A stretch of 13,349 bases of DNA from Campylobacter concisus (GTDB taxonomy: Bacteria > Campylobacterota > Campylobacteria > Campylobacterales > Campylobacteraceae), in contig JAHADO010000012.1 of assembly GCA_018375265.1 (NCBI GenBank), positions 1 through 13,349 on the forward strand. Reading direction: 5' to 3'. The notes below the pieces were generated by a model, which was not told the DNA's origin, searched no databases, and was given only the letters and a program-made list of their open reading frames with translations. The position numbers and the translations under genes are program-made. Of this stretch, positions 7,268-13,349 are shown piece after piece; positions within the stretch are counted from its first letter, which is position 1; every line of letters starts with the position of its first letter.

Positions 7268-10200
7268 TAAAAACAGCCATCAACCGCCCCATAACTACGC
7301 TTATGATATTTTTAAGCCTTGTTGTCTTTGGCATCTACTCGCTAAAGACGATGAATGTAAATTTATATCCGCAAGTAAATATCCCAATCGTTAAGATCAC
7401 GACCTACGCAAACGGCGATATGAACTACATCAAGACAAAGATCACGCAAAAGATCGAGGACGAGGTCTCAAGCATCGAGGGGATAAAAAAGCTTTACTCA
7501 ACTAGCTTTGACAACCTAAGTGTGGTAAGCATCGAATTTGAGCTAAACAAAGACCTAGAGAGCGCTACAAACGACGTCCGCGACAAGATGCAAAAAGCAA
7601 GGTTAAACGCAAACTACGAGATAGAAAAGCTAAATGGCCTCTCTTCAGCCGTCTTTAGCCTCTTTATCACAAGGCTTGATGGTAACGAAACTAAGCTCAT
7701 GCAAGAGATCGATGATGTGGCAAAGCCATTTTTAGAGCGCATAAGCGGCGTTTCAAAGGTTAAGACAAATGGCTTTTTAGAGCCAGCGGTTAAAATTTTA
7801 CTTGATAGGTTTAAGCTAGATAAGGCTGCTCTTAGCGCAAACGAAGTGGCAAATTTGATAAAGGTTGAAAATTTAAAAGCACCGCTTGGCAAGATAGAAA
7901 ATGAAAAAATCCAAATGGCGATCAAGTCAAATTTCAGTGCCAAAAGCATAGATGAGATAAGAAATTTAACGATCAAGCAAGGGGTCTTTTTAAAAGATAT
8001 CGCAAGTGTTGATCTTTCTTACAAAGACGCAAACGAAGCAGCGATAATGGATAAAAAAAGTGGCGTCTTGCTTGGTCTTGAGCTAGCTCCAGATGCAAAC
8101 GCTCTAACCGTGATCGCCCTAGCAAAATCAAAGCTAGAGCAGTTTAAAAGCCTGCTTGGCAATGAATACGACGTAAAAATAGCCTACGATAAGAGCGAAG
8201 TGATACAAAAGCACATCGATCAAACCGCCTTTGATATGATCCTAGGCGTCTTGCTAACCATCGTGATCGTCTATCTGTTTTTAAGAAATTTCTCGATCAC
8301 CATCATCTCAGTCGTAGCGATACCAACTAGCATCGTAGCGACATTTTTCATCATAAATGCCCTAGGCTACGACATAAACCGCTTAAGCCTCATAGCGCTG
8401 ACCCTTGGCATCGGAATTTTCATCGACGATGCGATAGTCGTCACTGAAAATATCGCTAGCAAGCTAAAAGATGAGCCAAATGCCTTAAAAGCAAGCTTTG
8501 CAGGTATAAAAGAGATAGCATTTAGCGTCTTTGCAATCTCACTCGTGCTGCTTTGCGTCTTTGTACCAATAGCCTTTATGAGTGGCATCGTTGGCAAGTA
8601 CTTTAACTCATTTGCGATGAGCGTGGCAGCTGGTATCGTCATATCGTTTTTTGTTAGTATTTTTCTCATACCAGCGCTTAGTGCTAGGTTTGTAGATGCT
8701 AAAGAGAGCAAATTTTATGTAAAGAGTGAGCCATTTTTTGAGTGGCTTGAAAATTTCTATGAGAAAATTTTGACCTTGGCGCTTAAATTTAAGCTTTTAT
8801 TTCTAGTGGCAACTATTTTGGTCGTTTTTGGCTCGTTTGGACTAGCTAAATTTGTAGGTGGCGACTTCATGCCAAGCGAGGACAACTCGGAGTTTAACAT
8901 CTACTTTAAGCTCGATCCTTCACTTAGCCTGCAAGCTAGCAAAGAGAGGCTAAAAGATAAAATTTCACTCATAAATGCCGATCCTCAGGTCGCTTACGCC
9001 TACTTCATCCTTGGCTACACAGACGCCAAGCAGCCTTATCTTGTAAAGGCTTACGTTAGGCTAAAGGAGCTAAAAGATAGAGCTAATCACGAGCGGCAAA
9101 ACGCCATCATGCAGAGGTTTCGCGACAAGCTAAAAAGTGACGATATGAGTGTCATTGTGGCTGACTTGCCAGTTGTTGAAGGTGGCGATGTGCAGCCAGT
9201 TAAGCTTACTATCACATCTGAAAATGGCAAAGATTTAGAGAAATTTGTGCCAAAGATCAGCAAAATGCTAAAAGAGATAAATGATGCAACGGACGTAAAT
9301 TCGCCTGAAGAAGATCTGCTAAAGCGCGTTCAAATTTCTATCGATGAAGATAAGGCTAAGAGGCTAAATTTAGATAAAGCTAGCATTGCAAGCGCCGTTT
9401 ATAGCGCATTTAGCCAGAATGAGGTCTCTGTTTTTGAAAACGAAAATGGCAAAGAGTATGAGCTTTACATGCGCCTTGATGATAAATTTAGAAGCGATAC
9501 AAATGATATCTTAAAGACCAAGATAAGAAGCAATGAGGGCTTTTTCGTCACACTTGGCGATGTGGCGACGATTAGTTTTGAGCAAAAGCCAGCTAGTATT
9601 TCAAGGTTTAATAGAGCCGATGAGATCAAATTTCTAGCAAATACCAAAAACAACGCTCCGCTAAATAGCGTGGCAAATGAAATTTCAAAGAAGCTTGATG
9701 AAATTTTGCCAGCAAATTTCAAGTATAAATTCCTTGGATTTGTCGAGCTCATGGATGATACAACCGCTTCGTTTATCTTTACGGTAAGTGCTAGCGCGGT
9801 GCTTATTTACATGGTGCTTGCTGCACTTTATGAGAGCTTTTTGCTGCCATTTCTCATTATGCTTGCCATGCCGCTTGCCTTTTGTGGCGTCGTGATCGGA
9901 CTTTTTATAAGCGGCAATCCATTTAGCCTATTTGTCATGGTTGGCGTCATCTTGCTCTTTGGCATGGTCGGCAAGAACGCCATTTTGGTGGTTGATTTTG
10001 CAAACCACTTTGCAAATAGCGGCATGGAGGCAAACGAAGCTGTGAAAATGGCTGCTAAAAAGCGACTAAGGGCTGTTATGATGACCACCTTTGCGATGAT
10101 ATTTGCCATGCTGCCTCTTGCACTTAGCAGGGGTGCTGGCTATGAGGCCAACTCACCTATGGCTATAAGCATCATCTTTGGGCTCATTAGCTCGACTTTG

Positions 10201-10290
10201 CTAAGCTTGCTTGTCGTGCCAGTGCTTTTTGCATGGGTCTATAATCTTGATAAATTTATAAGAAAATTTTATGAAAGGGAGAGAATTTGA
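7264..10290 (+). CDS. cmeF: RND multidrug efflux permease, CmeF-type (AcrB/HAE1 family)
   Basis: This 1008-residue inner membrane proton/drug antiporter is the engine of the tripartite pump. It has the RND layout: TM1 near residues 10-28, a large periplasmic porter and docking loop, TM2-6 (about 323-475), TM7 (511-527), a second periplasmic loop, and TM8-12 (about 839-995). The proton-relay residues are intact: Asp388-Asp389 in TM4 (GIGIFIDDAIVVTENI) and Lys904 in TM10 (GKNAILVVDFAN), followed by the TM11 motif RLRAVMMTTFAMI. INRPITTLMIF at the N-terminus is typical. The length matches CmeF (about 1005). Substrates cannot be read from sequence; C. jejuni CmeDEF is a minor drug and bile pump working beside CmeABC. 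No local TetR-type repressor gene lies in the window. The stop overlaps the next start by four bases. Confidence 0.95.
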   Translation: MIKTAINRPITTLMIFLSLVVFGIYSLKTMNVNLYPQVNIPIVKITTYANGDMNYIKTKITQKIEDEVSSIEGIKKLYSTSFDNLSVVSIEFELNKDLESATNDVRDKMQKARLNANYEIEKLNGLSSAVFSLFITRLDGNETKLMQEIDDVAKPFLERISGVSKVKTNGFLEPAVKILLDRFKLDKAALSANEVANLIKVENLKAPLGKIENEKIQMAIKSNFSAKSIDEIRNLTIKQGVFLKDIASVDLSYKDANEAAIMDKKSGVLLGLELAPDANALTVIALAKSKLEQFKSLLGNEYDVKIAYDKSEVIQKHIDQTAFDMILGVLLTIVIVYLFLRNFSITIISVVAIPTSIVATFFIINALGYDINRLSLIALTLGIGIFIDDAIVVTENIASKLKDEPNALKASFAGIKEIAFSVFAISLVLLCVFVPIAFMSGIVGKYFNSFAMSVAAGIVISFFVSIFLIPALSARFVDAKESKFYVKSEPFFEWLENFYEKILTLALKFKLLFLVATILVVFGSFGLAKFVGGDFMPSEDNSEFNIYFKLDPSLSLQASKERLKDKISLINADPQVAYAYFILGYTDAKQPYLVKAYVRLKELKDRANHERQNAIMQRFRDKLKSDDMSVIVADLPVVEGGDVQPVKLTITSENGKDLEKFVPKISKMLKEINDATDVNSPEEDLLKRVQISIDEDKAKRLNLDKASIASAVYSAFSQNEVSVFENENGKEYELYMRLDDKFRSDTNDILKTKIRSNEGFFVTLGDVATISFEQKPASISRFNRADEIKFLANTKNNAPLNSVANEISKKLDEILPANFKYKFLGFVELMDDTTASFIFTVSASAVLIYMVLAALYESFLLPFLIMLAMPLAFCGVVIGLFISGNPFSLFVMVGVILLFGMVGKNAILVVDFANHFANSGMEANEAVKMAAKKRLRAVMMTTFAMIFAMLPLALSRGAGYEANSPMAISIIFGLISSTLLSLLVVPVLFAWVYNLDKFIRKFYERERI
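10276..10280 (+). promoter_or_regulatory. Ribosome binding site for the TTG start at 10287
   Basis: AGGGA sits 6 bases before the TTG at 10287, inside the last codons of the permease gene. With the MKKILAVLLF signal peptide that follows, it makes the TTG the clear start; no nearby ATG in frame would keep the signal peptide. Confidence 0.65.
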
Positions 10291-11522
10291 AGAAGATTTT
10301 GGCTGTTTTGCTCTTTGCTTTGCCTCTTTGGGCTGGAAATTTACTAGAGATCATCGCTCTGGCGCAAAGTGCGAAGCTTGAGAGTTTGAAAGAATTTAAT
10401 AAAAATGAATATATAAATAAAAATAAGAGCAACAAGCTAAATTTATCCCTAGATGGCAGATATACCTTTGTGCCTGATGAGCTAAAGGGCGGGTATATGA
10501 CAAAGGCTGGATCGATCACGGCAAAGGTCGAGTATCTCATCTTTGACGGCGGTGCGAGTGAGGCTTCGGATAAAATTTTAGACCACAAGGGCGTGGAGAA
10601 AATTTACAAAGATGAAGAGCTGATGAATTTAACCGCTTTTCAGGTCGCAAAGGTCTATTTTAACGCTGTTGCACTAAATTCGCTCATAAATTTAGAGACA
10701 AAATTTGTGGATAGCTTTGCCAAGGTTGCGGCTGAAAATGAGTTTTGGTTTGAGTATGGCGAGATAGATAAGAGCGAATTTGATGCGATAAATTTCACTC
10801 TTAATAAAAAAAGAGCCGAGCTAGACGAGCTTGGGCTTAAGCTAGCGGAGCTAAACTCAAGGATAAATTTACTCTCAAACGGCGAGATCGGCTTTAATGC
10901 TGGCTCAAAGATAGTGATGCCTGATTTTAGCAAGGATGATCTAAGCGCCAAGCTTGGGGCGATGGAGCAAGAAAAATATATAAAAGAGCAAGAAAATGAG
11001 AAGCAAAAGAGTAAATTTGCTCCAAAAATTTACCTAAAAGATACGCAAAGTGTGAATAATAACAGCTTTAAAAAAGGTGAGAGGACGACTTCGCAGATGG
11101 CTGAGGCATACGCTGATGCGAACAAGCCTAGAGTGGAGTTTGAGTGGAAGCTGCCAGATAGCCTAAGCCTCAGCAAGCAAAGCCAAACTAAGCGCATAGA
11201 GGAGCAAAAGGCTGCGCTTGATCTAAGTGATGAAGAAAACAGGATAATGGCTAGGCTAAAGGATCTAAGAGGCGTGATAGAGGGCTTAAGTGCTAGGCTA
11301 AATTTAGACTCGCTAAAGCAAGATAGCCTTGATAGCGACTTTAATGACCTGCTAAATGGCTATCTTAGCGGCAAGGTAAAATTTGAGCAGTTTTTGTTTG
11401 TGAGCGAGAAAAATTTTAGCGACAGGGCAAATTTCATCCTAAATGGCGATTTGCTCGAGCTAAACAAGCTTGAATACTTTTTTGAATGCGCAAGAAATAT
11501 AAATGAGGTGGTGATAGAATGA
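10287..11522 (+). CDS. Second TolC-family outer membrane channel protein in the efflux operon
   Basis: This 411-residue protein is predicted to be a TolC-like outer membrane channel. It starts at TTG 10287 inside the permease stop and has a clean signal peptide (MKKILAVLLFALPLWAG). YLIFDGGASEA (83-93) lines up with DFLLYDGGAREA of the first channel, VYFNAVAL with LYFNACAL, and EYFFE lies 16 residues from the end in both, so the two are paralogues that have diverged a great deal. The middle is unusually charged, with Glu/Lys/Gln-rich helices (about 215-260), and the second-repeat hairpin is marked by PRVEFEWKLPD. Its role may be as an alternative or mixed outer channel for CmeE/CmeF, or as a channel for the transporter gene that follows; this is inference. 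I recall no such extra gene beside C. jejuni cmeDEF. It overlaps the next ATG by four bases. Confidence 0.8.
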   Translation: MKKILAVLLFALPLWAGNLLEIIALAQSAKLESLKEFNKNEYINKNKSNKLNLSLDGRYTFVPDELKGGYMTKAGSITAKVEYLIFDGGASEASDKILDHKGVEKIYKDEELMNLTAFQVAKVYFNAVALNSLINLETKFVDSFAKVAAENEFWFEYGEIDKSEFDAINFTLNKKRAELDELGLKLAELNSRINLLSNGEIGFNAGSKIVMPDFSKDDLSAKLGAMEQEKYIKEQENEKQKSKFAPKIYLKDTQSVNNNSFKKGERTTSQMAEAYADANKPRVEFEWKLPDSLSLSKQSQTKRIEEQKAALDLSDEENRIMARLKDLRGVIEGLSARLNLDSLKQDSLDSDFNDLLNGYLSGKVKFEQFLFVSEKNFSDRANFILNGDLLELNKLEYFFECARNINEVVIE

Positions 11523-12382
11523 ATAAACTGATCTTCGTGACCATTTTATGGGCGTTTAGCTTTAGCTTGATAGGCGAGTTTTTAGCGGGCAAGGTAGATA
11601 GCTATCTGGCTGTTTTTGTGCGCGTGACGCTTGCAAGCCTAGTTTTTTTGCCATTTACGAAATTTCGCGGGATAAATCCAAAGCTCGCCCTTGGCATAAT
11701 GGCGATCGGAGCGGTGCAAATAGGGCTCATGTATCTTTGCTACTACAACTCGTTTTTGTATCTAAGCGTGCCAGAAGTCGCGCTTTTTACCATTTTTACG
11801 CCATTTTATGTGACACTGATCTACGATGCTTTTAGCTTTAAATTTAGACCGCTTTATCTCTTTAGCGTTGGCGTGGCGGTCTTTGGCGCGCTTATCATCA
11901 AGTATGGCGCGATAAACGAAGGGGCAATAAAGGGCTTTTTGCTGGTGCAAGGGGCAAACATCTGCTTTGGAGCAGGGCAGAGTGCGTATAAGGCGCTTTT
12001 GGAGAGATTTGACGTGGATCAAAAAAAGGTCTTTGGCTACTTTCACTTTGGAGCGTTTTTTGTGGCAGTGATCGCACTAATAACCCTTGGCAATCCAGCG
12101 AAATTTCACGTTGATCTAACTCAAACTTTGGTGCTTTTGTGGCTTGGAGCGGTTGCTAGTGGGCTGGGATATTTTATGTGGAACAAAGGGGCTTGCGAGG
12201 TCGATAGCGGCGTGCTTGCCATCATGAACAACGCCCTCATACCAGCTGCTATCATCGTAAATTTGGTCTTTTGGCAAAAGGACACTAATCTAACAAGGCT
12301 TATTTTGGGCGCTGTGATAATGTATATCTCGCTATTAATTCATAATAGAGTGATGAAATTTTACGGCGTAAAGGCCGCGTGA
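11519..12382 (+). CDS. EamA/DMT-family transporter, YigM-like (possible biotin or amino acid/carboxylate transporter)
   Basis: This 287-residue inner membrane protein is built of two EamA repeats (about 1-128 and 138-275), about ten short hydrophobic helices in all, as in drug/metabolite transporters. ILWAFSFSLIGEFLAG (9-24), RVTLASLVFLPF (35-46), VPEVALFTIFTPFYVTLIYD (84-103) and GLGYFMWNKGA (215-225) closely resemble what I recall of E. coli YigM, a 10-TM protein reported to carry biotin. Substrate assignment by that resemblance is tentative; the wider subgroup is described as carboxylate/amino acid/amine transporters. It begins inside the stop of the preceding channel gene (ATGA) with GAGG upstream, and it closes the eight-gene rightward run. 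No biotin gene is visible next to it. Confidence 0.82.
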   Translation: MNKLIFVTILWAFSFSLIGEFLAGKVDSYLAVFVRVTLASLVFLPFTKFRGINPKLALGIMAIGAVQIGLMYLCYYNSFLYLSVPEVALFTIFTPFYVTLIYDAFSFKFRPLYLFSVGVAVFGALIIKYGAINEGAIKGFLLVQGANICFGAGQSAYKALLERFDVDQKKVFGYFHFGAFFVAVIALITLGNPAKFHVDLTQTLVLLWLGAVASGLGYFMWNKGACEVDSGVLAIMNNALIPAAIIVNLVFWQKDTNLTRLILGAVIMYISLLIHNRVMKFYGVKAA

Positions 12383-12416
12383 GGTTAAATTTAGGGTTAA
12401 ATTTGAGCTATTTAAG

Positions 12417-12457
12417 TTAAGTAGAGAATTTTAAAGCATTAAATTTGATCTACTTAA
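12417..12457. terminator. AT-rich hairpin between convergent genes, possible bidirectional terminator
   Basis: TTAAGTAGA (12417-12425) pairs with TCTACTTAA (12449-12457). Inside it, AATTTTAA and TTAAATTT can pair with one mismatch around an AGCA loop, giving a long nearly continuous stem. The right arm includes the TAA stop of the FlxA-like gene. It lies in the only non-coding gap between the rightward operon and the leftward genes. There is no following run of T on either strand and the stem is AT-rich, so this is not a classic intrinsic terminator. Confidence 0.4.
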
Positions 12458-12822
12458 GCGCCTTGCATCTTTACAAGCTGGGCGTTTAGCTGCATTATCT
12501 GAGCAAAGATAGCTCCTTTTTTGCTCTGGAGTGAGGCGACCAGCTCTTTTGCGTATGGATTTTTGCTCGCACTTGCTTGCTTTATCGCAGCTTCAATCTC
12601 TTTTAGCTGTTTTTGCAGTTTTTCTAACTGCTTTTTTATGACATCGGCGCTACTCTCACTCTGGTTATTTGTTTCGCTAACTAAATTTGAAGCGTCATGC
12701 AAAATAGCGCTTTTATCGTTTTGAGAGTTTTCACTCTTTAAATTTGCTTCATCAGCCTTTAAATTTGCACTATTTGAAGAGCTATTTTTGTTTAAATTTA
12801 TAAAATTTGAGTTTATCTGCAT
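12454..12822 (-). CDS. FlxA-like small coiled-coil protein, probably flagellar-regulated
   Basis: This is a 122-residue soluble protein with no signal peptide. The first 60 residues are low-complexity, Asn/Ser-rich and probably disordered, with an ANLK motif repeated at 19-22 and 26-29. The rest forms two amphipathic helices, about 60-83 (IKKQLEKLQKQLKEIEAAIK) and 89-120 (ending QIMQLNAQLVKMQ), that should fold as a helical hairpin. This Leu/Gln-rich pattern resembles the FlxA-like family, named after an E. coli gene controlled by sigma-28. The assignment rests on pattern, but a strong sigma-28 promoter sits directly upstream (12847-12873) and independently points to late flagellar expression. 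The ATG at 12822 has AAGGCGAGG just before it. Biochemical function is unknown. It could also be a generic coiled-coil protein. Confidence 0.75.
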   Translation of the reverse strand: MQINSNFINLNKNSSSNSANLKADEANLKSENSQNDKSAILHDASNLVSETNNQSESSADVIKKQLEKLQKQLKEIEAAIKQASASKNPYAKELVASLQSKKGAIFAQIMQLNAQLVKMQGA

Positions 12823-12846
12823 CGCCTCGCCTTTAAATTTAAAAGC

Positions 12847-12873
12847 ATATCGGCAAATTTAAATAAAACTTTG
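12847..12873 (-). promoter_or_regulatory. Sigma-28 (FliA) promoter for the FlxA-like gene
   Basis: On the minus strand, CAAAGTTT (12873-12866), an 11-base spacer and GCCGATAT (12854-12847) match the enterobacterial FliA consensus TAAAGTTT-N11-GCCGATAA at 7 of 8 bases in each box with exact spacing. They also contain the CGATAT core I recall for Campylobacter sigma-28 promoters. Transcription should begin near 12840, leaving a leader of about 18 bases with the ribosome binding site. The -35 box begins two bases after the stop of the comEC-like gene, so the whole promoter fits in the 52-base gap. Confidence 0.85.
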
Positions 12874-12874
12874 G

Positions 12875-13349
12875 CTACGAAAAATTTAGCAAAAAGAGCA
12901 AAAACGATGCCACGCCAAAGATCGGTGGTAAAAATGCTGCTGGCTTAAATTTAACGCATAAAAGCGTGATGGCGTTATAAAGTAAAAAGACAGATGCGCT
13001 TATGTGAAGACTACCAGAACTTAGTCTAAAAGCTAGCATCTTGTTTAAAATTTCATCAAAAATGCTGCCATATCCAAATATATGAAGCAAAAAGCTTAGT
13101 GGATAAAATACGCCAAATATGTAGTTTAGGACAAGCACGCTAAGTTGCAAGAGGCTAATGAGCGGGAAAAAGTAAAGCACCGCAACCTCCATAGCAAAAA
13201 AGACATATAAATTTAAAAGTAGCGAGTTTGCTAGCAGGCTAAATTTGGGCGCAAAATAGAAAAGATAGACGAAGATATAAAAGACGCCAAGGCATGAAAA
13301 ATAAAATCCAACGCTAAAAAGAAGCTGCGGAAATAGGGCGACGCTAAAC
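12875..13349 (-). CDS. comEC: ComEC/Rec2-family DNA uptake channel protein, C-terminal part (partial)
   Basis: The frame ends at TAG (12875-12877) and is open to the right edge without a stop, giving the last 157 residues; the N-terminus is outside. The visible part is almost entirely hydrophobic, with about five membrane helices. LFSVGFYFSCLGVFYIF near its start resembles the GFQLSF-type segment of the ComEC competence domain. The LSVLVLNYIFGVFYPLSFLL region resembles the helix containing the conserved N-P turn of that family. ComEC forms the inner membrane pore that takes up single-stranded DNA in natural transformation. The chain stops after the membrane domain, with no metallo-beta-lactamase domain, as in the short ComEC proteins of Helicobacter and Campylobacter. 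An in-frame ATG at 13192 is internal, not a start. The call is from pattern and is moderately sure. Confidence 0.68.
   Translation of the reverse strand, partial: FSVALFPQLLFSVGFYFSCLGVFYIFVYLFYFAPKFSLLANSLLLNLYVFFAMEVAVLYFFPLISLLQLSVLVLNYIFGVFYPLSFLLHIFGYGSIFDEILNKMLAFRLSSGSLHISASVFLLYNAITLLCVKFKPAAFLPPIFGVASFLLFLLNFS

Noticed and set aside
12521..12724. Plus-strand open frame opposite the FlxA-like gene
   Set aside because: Serine/phenylalanine-rich reverse of a coiled-coil gene; the opposite strand has the promoter and ribosome binding site.
1..13349. Insertion sequence, prophage, CRISPR array or tRNA
   Set aside because: No transposase, terminal repeats, regularly spaced repeats or tRNA-like fold was seen; genes are continuous and of ordinary Campylobacter character.

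Overview
The window looks like chromosomal DNA of a Campylobacter, probably of the C. concisus type. The evidence is the AT-rich sequence packed with AAATTT words, the very tight overlapping genes, the glmU-coaBC-hypothetical order facing fliP (the arrangement I recall from C. jejuni Cj0820c-Cj0823), and an efflux pump with the gene order and protein sizes of CmeDEF. The species name is inference. I see no mobile element, rRNA, tRNA or CRISPR array.

Left block (1-2845, minus strand): glmU (UDP-GlcNAc synthesis), coaBC (coenzyme A synthesis) and the start of a conserved hypothetical gene that runs off the left edge. The three overlap and appear to be read from one extended -10 promoter (TGCTACAAT) just upstream of glmU.

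Middle block (2982-12382, plus strand): eight genes with no gap larger than 2 bases: motA, motB, fliP, cmeD, cmeE, cmeF, a second TolC-like gene and a YigM-type EamA transporter. Flagellar stator and export genes thus share one apparent transcription unit with a complete tripartite RND efflux pump. The stator pair is most like the sodium-type PomA/PomB family, not the proton-type MotA/MotB that I recall from C. jejuni. The efflux cluster has an outer membrane channel gene on each side of the adaptor-permease pair, and the two channels look like paralogues.

Right block (12454-13349, minus strand): the C-terminal part of a ComEC-like DNA uptake channel, then a small FlxA-like coiled-coil protein. 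The FlxA-like gene is preceded by a near-perfect flagellar sigma-28 promoter (CAAAGTTT-N11-GCCGATAT). The convergent junction with the middle block carries a long AT-rich hairpin.

The points most worth following up are the sigma-28 promoter with its FlxA-like target, the Pom-type stator genes placed between glmU and fliP, and the duplicated outer membrane channel in the Cme-like operon.
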